DNA of 31,523 bases from the NCBI GenBank assembly GCA_040394475.1, contig JBEBSD010000069.1, positions 1-31,523 of the forward strand, in the 5' to 3' direction. The translations under genes were made by a program, and so were the position numbers. The number at the start of each line of letters is the position of its first letter. Within the stretch, counting starts at the first letter, position 1. The notes under the pieces were generated by a model, which was not told the DNA's origin, did not search any database, and saw nothing but the letters and a program-made list of their open reading frames with translations. This document shows, in pieces, positions 17,651 through 26,803 of this stretch. This DNA is from JBEBSD01 sp040394475 (GTDB lineage Bacteria > Bacteroidota > Bacteroidia > Cytophagales > Spirosomataceae).

Positions 17651-18026
17651 ATGAAAGTAAAAAACCTCTTCATCCTGCTGGCTCCATTGTTGGTTTTATC
17701 AGGCTGCAGCAAGCAATCCCAAGATGATTCCGTTTCGTCAGAAGCCATGATGGCCGTTTCGCTGTAAAAGATGGGCGGGCCGGATCAGCCACATCCTAAC
17801 CACAAGGGTGCCCGCCTCAGCGTTTGATGTTATGATGTCGGAGGCAACCGAAGGTGTCAAGCAATTCGACAGGAAGACGATCACTATCAGGGATGTCACT
17901 GAAGAGTTTGTTGACGTGGAAGCCCGGCTTAAGACCAAAAAGCAACTGGAAAGCCGCTTGAACGAATTGCTGAAGCAGGCCGCCAGGCTTCGGCCGGTGT
18001 ACAGCGCAATCTCTTCCAGGTATTAG
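17651..18026 (+). pseudogene. DUF4349 lipoprotein gene, internally deleted
   Basis: ATG 17651 starts a lipoprotein signal (MKVKNLFILLAPLLVLSGC, lipid Cys19) followed by SKQSQDDSVSSEAM and a stop at 17765-17767. In another frame the sequence resumes as ILTTRVPASAFDVMMSEA, then DVTEEFVDVEARLKTKKQLE and LNELLKQA, before losing the family pattern (RLRPVYSAISSRY, stop at 18026). RVPA.AFD and DVTEE.VD.EARLK.K are hallmarks of DUF4349 membrane lipoproteins, normally about 250-300 residues with a C-terminal transmembrane helix. Here the middle and the C-terminal coiled-coil and membrane part are gone. It is a relic separating the two PULs, with no sign of a link to either. Confidence 0.65.
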
Positions 18027-18098
18027 CGAGGACTTATCTGCTCATGGTTAAGTTTCTTGAAAAAAGTACGAAAAGTAACGCCATCGTGCCTGAAATAT

Positions 18099-18119
18099 AA
18101 CTTCGCAAAGTTTTTTTTT
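18099..18119 (+). terminator. short hairpin with T tract
   Basis: AACTT 18099-18103 pairs with AAGTT 18108-18112 around CGCA, and a run of nine T follows from 18111. The stem is short (5 bp), so strength is doubtful. It lies between the DUF4349 relic and the sigma gene of PUL 2, where a boundary terminator would make sense. Confidence 0.3.
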
Positions 18120-18193
18120 AAAAATATATTCATCTTCCTACTAAGGGTAAAGGACCATTCTCATGTCATCCTAATAAAGACTTTTGGTAGCCA

Positions 18194-18829
18194 ATGAGCC
18201 CACTAGAACAGCATCCCGGACCCAAAACATTTCCTCGGAGCGAGGAACTCCTGCAGCAAGACAATAAGTATGCTAAGGTGATTGACAACGAACAGATTAT
18301 TCGGATCGCATTTGAAAAATCAACCAGCAACGGATTTGAGGCCTTGTTTCGACTGTATTATGAGGCCTTGTACAGTCACGCTCTCCGCTTTGTGTATACT
18401 AAAGAGAAAGCAGAAGATATTGTTTGTGATGTGTTTCATGACTTTTGGAAGAGTAATAGCTTTATGTCTCTTCAGAGCACTTACCGGGCTTACCTGTATG
18501 CGGCTGTCCGCAACCGTGCCTACACCTATGTCCGGTATGAGCTGAAAGAGGAAAAGAATCTTACCGGCCCCGAGTCATCAGGACATCTTCCTACGGGTAA
18601 CAGCCCTGAATCACTGATGGAATATGACGAGCTGCATCAGCGGATCGACCGCGCTATCCACGAATTGCCGCCCCAGTGCCAGCGGGTGTTTCTGCTCAGT
18701 CGGTTTGAAGGGAAAAAAAATAAAGAGATTGCTGCCAGCCTTGATCTTTCGCTAAAAACGGTAGAGGCACATATGGCCAAGGCGCTTAGCCAGCTTCGAA
18801 AGGTAATTTTCGGACCGATAATGCGCTGA
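18194..18829 (+). CDS. ECF RNA polymerase sigma factor, FecI type (PUL 2)
   Basis: This 211-residue sigma-70-family ECF factor is predicted to activate PUL 2. Region 2 is about 47-115 (FEALFRLYYEALYSHALRF, EDIVCDVFHDFW, YLYAAVRNRAYTYVR). Region 4 is about 148-203 (AIHELPPQCQRVFLLSRFEG, KEIAASLDLSLKTVEAHM). The N-terminal 30 or so residues are a non-conserved extension; the true start could be a little later. The cognate FecR gene begins 53 bp downstream. It is clearly a different subgroup from the PUL 1 sigma factor, so the two switches are probably insulated by specificity. Confidence 0.9.
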   Translation: MSPLEQHPGPKTFPRSEELLQQDNKYAKVIDNEQIIRIAFEKSTSNGFEALFRLYYEALYSHALRFVYTKEKAEDIVCDVFHDFWKSNSFMSLQSTYRAYLYAAVRNRAYTYVRYELKEEKNLTGPESSGHLPTGNSPESLMEYDELHQRIDRAIHELPPQCQRVFLLSRFEGKKNKEIAASLDLSLKTVEAHMAKALSQLRKVIFGPIMR

Positions 18830-18882
18830 GTCAGGTTCCCGGAATAATCTCTTCTTTACTAAATTTATGAAAGCCGTATAAA

Positions 18883-19881
18883 ATGGAAGACTTGGTCATC
18901 AAAAACGCAGCATTGGATTATTTCTCAGGCCGAGCTACACCGCTTCAAAAACAGGCAATTGAAGTCTGGCTGAGAAACCCGTCGAATCATGAGCTATACT
19001 ATCAATGGTTACATGATTGGGAGCTCAGGCATTTACAGGCTGCCGCGGCATGGCAGGGTGCGTTTGCTAAAACCCGGGACAGAGTCAATCAAAACAGCAG
19101 GGAAAAGGCCTCTTCTTCTCTCCCAAAGAAAACCGTCCACTGGAGGTATACCTATTCACGCTCGATGGTCGCTGCTGTTTTTTTAGTTGCCTTATTGGGC
19201 CTTTCTGTATATGTAACTCGCGAAAATATTTTTTATAAAACAAGTAAAGCAGCCTATGGTGAAACGAAGCAAATAACACTACCAGACGGGTCCCGGGTTT
19301 CGCTGAATGCCAACTCTTCCGTACGCTATCCGCGATTTGGTTTTGGTCAGGGAACCCGGCAGATTGAGCTATCCGGAGAAGCCGATTTTGAAATTGAGCG
19401 CACACCGAATCGCCAGCAATTCATTGTTTCAACGGCGACAGGACTGAAGATTACGGTCTTAGGTACCGAGTTTACAGTACTTGCCCGTCCACGCGGGTCT
19501 CAGGTGATCCTTCGAACAGGCAAAGTGGCCCTGCAAACAACTCAGATTCCTGAGAACCAGCCCATTGTCATGAGCCCTGGAGATATCGTAGCGATCGGGA
19601 CGGACGGGAAATTAAGCCGGTCGCATACTTCAAGACCCGAGCACTATTCTTCCTGGAAAGATCATATACTCACCCTTGACCGGACCTCTCTACGGGAAAT
19701 CACCGCCATATTGGAAGACACGTACGGTTTCCCGATAGAACTCCAAGACCCCGTCCTGGGGAATAAAACGGCAACAGGATTGTTGCCGGTCCAAAATGCC
19801 GATACCGCTCTTGAGCTGATCGCGGATATGTTCGATATCAGCTTTACCCGCCAAGGAGACAAAGTGATTTTCACAGATTAA
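18883..19881 (+). CDS. FecR-family anti-sigma factor (PUL 2)
   Basis: This 332-residue inner-membrane regulator follows the ECF sigma gene. Cytoplasmic sigma-binding helices are about 1-85, one membrane segment about 93-112, a periplasmic FecR domain about 126-218 (KQITLPDGSRVSLNANSSV, LSGEADFEIE, VLGTEFTVLA), and a DUF4974-like C-terminal domain about 259-331 (LTLDRTSLREITAILEDTYG). It is intact and of normal length. It should pass the signal from the STN domain of the SusC encoded 30 bp downstream. Confidence 0.92.
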   Translation: MEDLVIKNAALDYFSGRATPLQKQAIEVWLRNPSNHELYYQWLHDWELRHLQAAAAWQGAFAKTRDRVNQNSREKASSSLPKKTVHWRYTYSRSMVAAVFLVALLGLSVYVTRENIFYKTSKAAYGETKQITLPDGSRVSLNANSSVRYPRFGFGQGTRQIELSGEADFEIERTPNRQQFIVSTATGLKITVLGTEFTVLARPRGSQVILRTGKVALQTTQIPENQPIVMSPGDIVAIGTDGKLSRSHTSRPEHYSSWKDHILTLDRTSLREITAILEDTYGFPIELQDPVLGNKTATGLLPVQNADTALELIADMFDISFTRQGDKVIFTD

Positions 19882-19911
19882 TTAATCATTCTTTTTTTAA
19901 ACCTATCGTAT

Positions 19912-22900
19912 ATGAGATACTTTTTACGGGTAACTCGGAATAGTATATTGGCTACTATTTTTACATTCTTCTATGTACAAGCCCCTGCCGGGATGCCAAC
20001 CCCTTTTGGATCTGAAGTCTCGCACAACCAGCTGATTGACGGTCAGAAAGCCACCTTACGGGATCTGCTGATCCAGTTGAAAAACAAGTACAAGGTTAAT
20101 ATCCTTTTTGACGACGGCCTGGTAAACCAGCCTGCAAACAGGGCGCTTCTCGCTGGCAACGTTACGCTGGAGCAAAGCCTGACCCGCATCCTTCAGCCTC
20201 ATAAATTATATTTTAAAAAGGTTAGCGAGAATGTCTACGTAATTACCCGGGAAAAGGAGACTAAAAGCAGGTCGACTACCGTCAAAACTGATTCTTTAGT
20301 ACGTGAAGAAGCTTTCCCGGGACTGCCCGACACGTCAAAAGAGGCGCGCGTTAGCCCTCAATTGGAAAGCCTGAATCCGGGGACACCTTCCCCTGACAGG
20401 TCTGTCGGGGGTAAGGTAACGGACGAAAAAAGAGAACCTTTGCCCGGAGTCAATATCTTAGTAAAGGGGACAACGCGTGGACTAACGACTGACGTTAACG
20501 GATACTTTTCAATCGATGTTCCCAATGGCGAAGCTGTCTTGGTGTTTTCATATGTGGGGTATTTAAGTCAGGAAGTAATGGTAGGTAACAGGACGAACGT
20601 CGAAGTGAGTTTGGTGGTGGATCAGAAGAGTCTGGAAGAAGTGGTGGTGGTGGGATACGGAACCCAGCGAAAAGCGTCGGTGACCGGTTCGGTATCTCAG
20701 GTAGAAGGGAAAGATCTAATAAATGTCCCGGCAGCTACTATATCAAGTACTCTTGCAGGGAGGCTTCCCGGAGTAGTAGCCATCCAACGAAGTGGTCAGC
20801 CGGGATCAGATAATACCAGTATAAATATCCGTGGATTTGGAGGGGCGCTGGTGATTGTAGATGGAGTCGAGCAGGACTATAATCAACTTGACCCACGTGA
20901 AATTGAAACGATTTCGGTATTGAAAGATGCCTCTGCTGCCATATTTGGCGCGCGCGCCGGTAACGGAGTCATTCTTGTCACCACCAAGCGGGGAGCTGCA
21001 GGAAAGCCGAAAATTGATTTCAGCTTCAGTAATGGGTTTCAATCGAATACCCGACTGCCTGATCTCGTTGATGCGGGTCATTATGCGAGAGCGCTCAACG
21101 ATGCCCGCCGGAACGCGGGAAACCCAATACCGTTTACAGATTTCCAATTGAAGGCTTATGATTATGTTTCAGACAGACAGAACGTTGCTTTTACCGAACC
21201 GGAACAACGTCAATTCGATGCGGAGCGTCAGAATTTTGCCAATACAGACTGGGTAAAAACAGTCTTCAAGCCTGTGGCGTCTATACAACAATACAATATC
21301 AATTCAAGGGGGGGCAGCGAGACAATAAACTACTTCCTTTCGTTAGGGTATCTCAATCAGCAAAGCGTATTGAAAAGCGGCGACAATAAGTTTTCCAGAT
21401 TTAATTTCCGGTCCAATCTTGACGCAACAATTTCCGAAGGTTTGACCGTAAGCCTTGACCTGGGAGGTAGAATTGAAAACAGGGGCTATCCCGGATACGG
21501 AATGGGTGATATCTGGAACGGCGTTTTTAACGACATTCCTATTAAAATAGTAGGGGCGGATCCTGCTTACCCTACCGGTTTGGGGCAGGCTACCGCAGAT
21601 GCTTCTGTAAGCGGTACACAGAAGAGTACCACGAAAGATTTCAACGGAGCGTTATCTCTCAATTTCATGCCATCCTTCATAAAAGGATTTCAGGTAAAGG
21701 CGCGGTTTAACTATCGTAATTCGGACACATTTAATAAGAATTTCATAAAGGGGTACAATGTGTACAATTTCGACCCTCTGACAGGCGAATATACAGTTTC
21801 CCGTCCGGGGTATACCTCCCAGACAGCTCTGACCGAAAACTTTTGGCAAGGGAGTTACATGACTTCCCAGGTTTACCTGAACTACGACAGAAGCTTTGGC
21901 AGTCACGACGTAAAGGCGATGGTAGTAGCCGAATATCTCGACAACAAGGGGAATTCGCTGAACGCTTATCGGAATAACTTTTTGTCCGGGCAGGTGCAGC
22001 AGTTGTTTGCTGGCTCTGCAGCGGGTATGACGAATACCGGAGGCGCCAGCCAGGATGGTCGTATCAGCTACGCTTCGAGAATTAACTATGCCTACATGGA
22101 CCGGTATCTGGCGGAAGGTACGTTTCGGTATGATGCGTCTCCCAGGTTTGCGCGCGATTACCGCTGGGGTTTTTTCCCGGGAATATTGTTAGGATGGCGA
22201 ATTTCGGAAGAACCGTTTTTGAAATCAATTCAGACGATCGACGAATTGAAACTGCGGCTTTCTTACGGGCAGTCCGGGGTTGATAATATCGCGAACTTTA
22301 ATTTTTTGGAAGGATATAATTACTCGACAGGGTTCGTCGAAAACGGAGTTCTTACAACCGGAATCAGGTCGCGAGGCCTGGCAAACAAATCTGCCACCTG
22401 GGAACGCCATACTACCCTGAATGTGGCGGTAGATTTCGAGTTCTTTGGTAGGAAAATTTATGGTTCGGCAGACGTGTTCTACAAAGAACGATCGGGAGTA
22501 CTCGCCAAAAGAGTTGATGCGCTTCCTTATAGTTTCGGCGCATCTCTTCCTTCCGAAAACCTGAACAGTATGACATACCGTGGATTCGAAATTGTACTCG
22601 GACACCGAAGAACTACCGGAAGTATTCGCTACAGTATTGAAGGCAATATGGCCTGGAACCGTGTAAAGAACAAGGTTATTCAGGAGCCGGAGTATACTGA
22701 AGAGTATCGGCGCCTGCGGTATCAGAATTCAGGTCAATGGGCCAACAGATACTTCGGATATACCGCGGAAGGGTTGTTTCAGTCGCAGGAAGAGATCGAT
22801 GCATGGCCTGTCGTTCAGGATAACAACAACAACAGGTCGCTGGTACCTGGTGATATTAAGTATGTGGATTTTGACGGAGATGGAAAGCTTACCGACCTGG

Positions 22901-23403
22901 ATATGACGCCTATTGGCAGGAATAATACACCCGAACTAACTTACGGCATTAATGTTGCGCTTAGTTGGAAAGGGGTGGATTTTTCGATGCTCTGGCAGGG
23001 GGCATCCAGGTATGGCATTACGATGGAGGGAGAGCAACGTACATTCCCTTATAACACCTCTACCATTTTTGAGTATAACCTTGATTACTGGACGCCCGAC
23101 AATACTACCGCAAAATATCCGAGGATTGTCGCAGGCGGAGGGGCATCGAACAACAGGCTGGCGTCAACGTTCTGGCTTCACGATGCGAGCTATATGCGGT
23201 TGAAAAATGTGCAGATCGGATACGCTGTCCCGTCTGATATGCTACGAAACGTTAAGCTTTCAGGATTCAGAGTGTATGTCTCCGCGGTTAACTTACTTAC
23301 CTTATCGAACGTACCGTATTATGATCCGGAAGCCCCCAGCGGGTCGCAATGGTACTTCCCGCAGCAGAAAACCATCAGCATCGGGTTTAACCTCAATCTT
23401 TAA
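19912..23403 (+). CDS. SusC/RagA-family TonB-dependent receptor with STN domain (PUL 2)
   Basis: This 1163-residue outer-membrane transporter has a signal peptide at about 1-27 and an STN domain at about 46-115 (LRDLLIQLKNKYKVNILFDD). A carboxypeptidase-like regulatory domain follows at about 165-240 (LPGVNILVKGTTRGL, VFSYVGYLSQEV). The SusC motif EEVVVVGYGT lies at about 242-251, then the plug (VLKDASAAIFGARAGNGVIL) and a barrel ending ISIGFNLNL. The plug reads AAIFGARAG where the PUL 1 paralogue has ATAIYGSRG, so the receptors belong to different subgroups. A linker of about 50 residues between STN and regulatory domains is longer than in PUL 1. Only 30 bp separate it from fecR, so no leader element like that of PUL 1 exists here. 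The susD gene starts 13 bp after the stop. Confidence 0.95.
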   Translation: MRYFLRVTRNSILATIFTFFYVQAPAGMPTPFGSEVSHNQLIDGQKATLRDLLIQLKNKYKVNILFDDGLVNQPANRALLAGNVTLEQSLTRILQPHKLYFKKVSENVYVITREKETKSRSTTVKTDSLVREEAFPGLPDTSKEARVSPQLESLNPGTPSPDRSVGGKVTDEKREPLPGVNILVKGTTRGLTTDVNGYFSIDVPNGEAVLVFSYVGYLSQEVMVGNRTNVEVSLVVDQKSLEEVVVVGYGTQRKASVTGSVSQVEGKDLINVPAATISSTLAGRLPGVVAIQRSGQPGSDNTSINIRGFGGALVIVDGVEQDYNQLDPREIETISVLKDASAAIFGARAGNGVILVTTKRGAAGKPKIDFSFSNGFQSNTRLPDLVDAGHYARALNDARRNAGNPIPFTDFQLKAYDYVSDRQNVAFTEPEQRQFDAERQNFANTDWVKTVFKPVASIQQYNINSRGGSETINYFLSLGYLNQQSVLKSGDNKFSRFNFRSNLDATISEGLTVSLDLGGRIENRGYPGYGMGDIWNGVFNDIPIKIVGADPAYPTGLGQATADASVSGTQKSTTKDFNGALSLNFMPSFIKGFQVKARFNYRNSDTFNKNFIKGYNVYNFDPLTGEYTVSRPGYTSQTALTENFWQGSYMTSQVYLNYDRSFGSHDVKAMVVAEYLDNKGNSLNAYRNNFLSGQVQQLFAGSAAGMTNTGGASQDGRISYASRINYAYMDRYLAEGTFRYDASPRFARDYRWGFFPGILLGWRISEEPFLKSIQTIDELKLRLSYGQSGVDNIANFNFLEGYNYSTGFVENGVLTTGIRSRGLANKSATWERHTTLNVAVDFEFFGRKIYGSADVFYKERSGVLAKRVDALPYSFGASLPSENLNSMTYRGFEIVLGHRRTTGSIRYSIEGNMAWNRVKNKVIQEPEYTEEYRRLRYQNSGQWANRYFGYTAEGLFQSQEEIDAWPVVQDNNNNRSLVPGDIKYVDFDGDGKLTDLDMTPIGRNNTPELTYGINVALSWKGVDFSMLWQGASRYGITMEGEQRTFPYNTSTIFEYNLDYWTPDNTTAKYPRIVAGGGASNNRLASTFWLHDASYMRLKNVQIGYAVPSDMLRNVKLSGFRVYVSAVNLLTLSNVPYYDPEAPSGSQWYFPQQKTISIGFNLNL

Positions 23404-23416
23404 CAGCAAAACGATC

Positions 23417-25195
23417 ATGAGAAAAATAGTAGTGAAGATCCTGCTGTCAGTCACTTTGGCTGGACAAATCGGATGTGAACAACAGATATTGGAGAAGGAA
23501 CCGCTGGACATTATTTCCGACGCGGCAGTGTGGAATGACGAGGCACTGGTTGAAGCTTATTTGTCTAATCTTTACGGGCGCATAGAGATTCCATCACTTT
23601 TCCGTAACCTGGGTGAGTCGGAACAATTGCAGGGAAATGAAGCCTTTTTTTCAGATGAAGCTACCACGCAGCACGCATGGCATCACGAATGGTTTACTAA
23701 CCTCGTGTTTGGCAATCTGACAAGTTCTAACCTCAGGATGAAGGAGTACTGGGCCTATGACTTACTTCGTGACTGCAATACTTTTTTGAAAAATATAGCC
23801 GATGGCGGGGTTTCAGAGAACTTTAAGAAGACAAAATCAGCCGAAGTACGTATAATACGCGCCTACACTTATTTTGAGCTGGTGAAACGATACGGCGGAG
23901 TTCCGCTTATTACCGAGCCGCAGACGCTGGATGGCGATTTTCAGGACTTATTCGTACCCCGTAATAGTGAGCAGGAGGTCTACGACTTTATTGCGGGCGA
24001 GATTGATGAAGTGGCGGAAGTCCTTCCAAAGAATACTAAAAACCGCTTTTCCACTTCAGCTGCCTATGCTTTGAAATCACGGGCGATGTTGTATGCGGGG
24101 TCGATAGCCAGGTATGGGAAAGTGCAGCTTGACGGTCTGCTTGGGATACCGGCAGGCGAAGCCGACCGGTATTATCAGGCATCTTACGCCGCTTCTAAAA
24201 AAGTAATCCCAACCGGGCACGGAGGAGAGGGAAGCGGGTATACACTCTACAAGGACGACATCCAATCGGGAGATCCCGCGTCTCACTCGCTTAATTTCTA
24301 TAACCTCTTCGTGAAGGAGCATACCAGCGAATCGATCTTTGAGATCAACTTTATAGCAGGTACAAAAGGAAATACAGCCAGCTATTCTCCCTGGGGCTAC
24401 GGTTCTATGATGGATCCTACCGTAGAGCTGGCAAATGCTTTTGGGAAGATCGATGGCAGTTCCGGAGTGATAGACTATAAAAACACTGCCGTAGCATCAG
24501 TGCCCGATCTTTACGCGGATAAGGATCCCCGTTTTAACGCTACTTTTCTCAATCAAGGCGATAGCTGGAAAGGAGGCCCTGTTTACGCCAATTTCTTTAT
24601 TATCAAGGAAAATGGAGAGCAGGTCAGTACTAAAGGTGTTTTTTATACCGGTAATAACGGTGTAACACTGCCGACGAGAGGAGAGGCAGACACATTTACC
24701 GGCTTTTATCAGAAGAAATCAATAAAAGATATTCCTGTTCCGAACTGGAATTTCGACGATGTACCGTGCCTATTGTTCCGATTGGGAGAGGTCTATCTAA
24801 ACATCGCGGAAGCAGCATTTGAACTCGGAAAACAGGATGAGGCTGCTGCCTATATAAATCATATCCGGGACCGGGCTGGCGTAGCACGCGTCGCGACAGT
24901 AAGTCTGAATGCTATTAAAAATGAGCGACGCGTTGAACTGGCTTTCGAAGCACACAGGTTTTGGGACCTGAGACGTTGGCGAGATGCCGCCAAGTCGCCT
25001 GCTGAAGGGGGGCTTAACGGCTTATTTCTAACAAAAGCACAGCCCTATTACGATTACCGGGAAGGTAAGTATCGCTTTGATGTAGGCAATGTTGAAGCAC
25101 TTCCACGGGTATTTAAAGAGGCGAACTACTATTTGCCTATAGGCATCGGCCGTACGAACAATAATCCTAACCTGATCGAAAACCCTGGCTACTGA
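23417..25195 (+). CDS. SusD/RagB-family glycan-binding lipoprotein (PUL 2)
   Basis: This 592-residue surface lipoprotein is the partner of the preceding SusC. ATG 23417 is chosen because it opens a lipoprotein signal (MRKIVVKILLSVTLAGQIGC, lipid Cys20). The frame extends upstream only inside susC. SusD signatures are EKEPLDIISDAAVWND, EVRIIRAYTYFELVKRYGGV, ERRVELAFEAHRFWDLRRW and the final NPNLIENPGY. It is about 100 residues longer than the PUL 1 SusD, typical of the larger SusD subgroup. The next gene starts 10 bp on, so the operon continues. Confidence 0.95.
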   Translation: MRKIVVKILLSVTLAGQIGCEQQILEKEPLDIISDAAVWNDEALVEAYLSNLYGRIEIPSLFRNLGESEQLQGNEAFFSDEATTQHAWHHEWFTNLVFGNLTSSNLRMKEYWAYDLLRDCNTFLKNIADGGVSENFKKTKSAEVRIIRAYTYFELVKRYGGVPLITEPQTLDGDFQDLFVPRNSEQEVYDFIAGEIDEVAEVLPKNTKNRFSTSAAYALKSRAMLYAGSIARYGKVQLDGLLGIPAGEADRYYQASYAASKKVIPTGHGGEGSGYTLYKDDIQSGDPASHSLNFYNLFVKEHTSESIFEINFIAGTKGNTASYSPWGYGSMMDPTVELANAFGKIDGSSGVIDYKNTAVASVPDLYADKDPRFNATFLNQGDSWKGGPVYANFFIIKENGEQVSTKGVFYTGNNGVTLPTRGEADTFTGFYQKKSIKDIPVPNWNFDDVPCLLFRLGEVYLNIAEAAFELGKQDEAAAYINHIRDRAGVARVATVSLNAIKNERRVELAFEAHRFWDLRRWRDAAKSPAEGGLNGLFLTKAQPYYDYREGKYRFDVGNVEALPRVFKEANYYLPIGIGRTNNNPNLIENPGY

Positions 25196-25205
25196 TACTA
25201 AGATA

Positions 25206-26789
25206 ATGAACAATTTGAGAAATAAATGGCTGCTGACAGCTGTAATAGCGACACTCTTGGATGCTTCGGATATCGGAAGCAAGGCATGGGCAATTGCAAG
25301 CAATACCTATTACCTGAGTGAGCACGGAGCAGTAAGTGATGCCGATATCTCGGAGGGCTCGGTTGCATTCGGGACCGACAATACCAGGGCTATTCAAAGC
25401 GTATTGGACCATGCTAAAGAGCATCCGATTCTGGTGTATTGGGACGGGAGATATTCGGTAACCGGCTTAAAAATCTATTCCAATACGACGATAGTGGCGC
25501 TAAGCGGATGCGGTGCTATTTTGAGAAACGACTCCGATAAAGCCATTATCGAGAATGTAAACCTTTCTTTTTCCGAATTCAGAGACAGGAATATCACGAT
25601 TCAGGGCGGGATATGGAATGGCAACGGGTACAATAGCATTAAAAACCCGGCTCAAAAGCATGATTCGCCCGAAGAAGGATGGATCTCCGGTCTTCGTTTC
25701 TTCGGCGTTGAGAATCTGGTACTGCGCGATATTACGATTCTCCGGCCGCGTACTTTCTCGGTTCACGCTGCCAAGGTAAAGGATGTATTGATTCAGAATA
25801 TCATCATCGACGTTGGAGAAGAGGCTCCTATTAACTGTGACGGGATTCATTTTAACGGACCAGCGACGAACATCACCGTTAGGGACGGAAGTATTCGTGC
25901 TAAAGACGATCACGTTGCGTTCAATGCGGAAGACTGCCTGGATCCCAGTTCGGACTACAAGACGGACTATTACGCAAAGATGTACGGTGATATCACGAAT
26001 GTCCTGGTTGATAATATCAGCCTTAACGGCGGTGAGTTTGGTGTCCGTCTGCTAAGTGGCGGTAGCCGTATTGATAATGTGACGGTTCGTAATATTCACG
26101 GATCCACGAGAGGGTATTGGCTTATTATCGATAATTTCTGGCAAGCACCGCACTGGCTGAATCATACCGGAAAGGGAAATATCGGAACGGCGATTTTTGA
26201 GAACATCCGGGTTGAGCCGACAGGTATTTCCTCCCTCGGAAGAAAAGGTGTAAACGCCTCCTCCGCCAACATCAATACCAATGCCGATAGATTGATTTTC
26301 CGGAATATTGTCAGAAATGATTTTCCGGATGAGGATTTCCCTTCAATCCTGGTGACGGGTAAGGAAACCCGCGTCGGAGCCGTAATCGTTGACGGATATC
26401 ATAGTAAAATCGAGGAGCGCTGGGGTGAGAAAATTACCAGTCACATAGAGATCAGAGATGCAGAGGTAGGGCTCTTGCAGGTGTCGGGGAGTTCTGTTTA
26501 TGTGAACGAGAAAAGCAGGCAGTCGCCTATGGTTCGCGTTTCGGGAAAAGGGGCTGTCGAGCGCGTTCAGTTAGAGCGGATAATCGCAGAAAAAGCTGCT
26601 TCGTTGTTGTCTTCGGAAGGCCAGGTAGCGCATGTTACGGCAAGCAATATCCAGCATGCGGGGAGTACGGAAGCTACCTTCGTCCTTCAGCGGGACGGTG
26701 GACTGATCTTAAGCAACTACATCGGGCAGTTGCCTAAAAGTGGAAAAGGAAAGCTTCTTTACCAGGGAGGTGATGCGCTGAAAAAATAA
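25206..26789 (+). CDS. GH28-like right-handed beta-helix protein
   Basis: This 527-residue protein is probably exported: a hydrophobic N-terminus of about 1-30 (WLLTAVIATLL) is a weak signal peptide. The body is a pectin-lyase-type parallel beta-helix. The N-terminal part (YLSEHGAVSDADIS, DNTRAIQSVLDHA) is the usual lead-in of GH28 and pectate-lyase-superfamily enzymes. GH28-like catalytic positions are partly present: NCDGIHFNG (Asp212) and AKDDHVAF (Asp234, Asp235). The GHG histidine motif and the RIK motif are not found; GGEFGVRLLSGG (275-286) sits where GHG would be expected. It may be a divergent polygalacturonase- or rhamnogalacturonase-like hydrolase, a lyase, or an inactive binding form. 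It is the only depolymerase-like gene in PUL 2, sitting between SusD and the catabolic genes. Confidence 0.75.
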   Translation: MNNLRNKWLLTAVIATLLDASDIGSKAWAIASNTYYLSEHGAVSDADISEGSVAFGTDNTRAIQSVLDHAKEHPILVYWDGRYSVTGLKIYSNTTIVALSGCGAILRNDSDKAIIENVNLSFSEFRDRNITIQGGIWNGNGYNSIKNPAQKHDSPEEGWISGLRFFGVENLVLRDITILRPRTFSVHAAKVKDVLIQNIIIDVGEEAPINCDGIHFNGPATNITVRDGSIRAKDDHVAFNAEDCLDPSSDYKTDYYAKMYGDITNVLVDNISLNGGEFGVRLLSGGSRIDNVTVRNIHGSTRGYWLIIDNFWQAPHWLNHTGKGNIGTAIFENIRVEPTGISSLGRKGVNASSANINTNADRLIFRNIVRNDFPDEDFPSILVTGKETRVGAVIVDGYHSKIEERWGEKITSHIEIRDAEVGLLQVSGSSVYVNEKSRQSPMVRVSGKGAVERVQLERIIAEKAASLLSSEGQVAHVTASNIQHAGSTEATFVLQRDGGLILSNYIGQLPKSGKGKLLYQGGDALKK

Positions 26790-26803
26790 TTGTCGATACT
26801 TTT

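Noticed and set aside
23207..23416. 70-codon extension of the PUL 2 SusD
   Set aside because: It overlaps the susC barrel sequence, and a lipoprotein signal starts exactly at ATG 23417.
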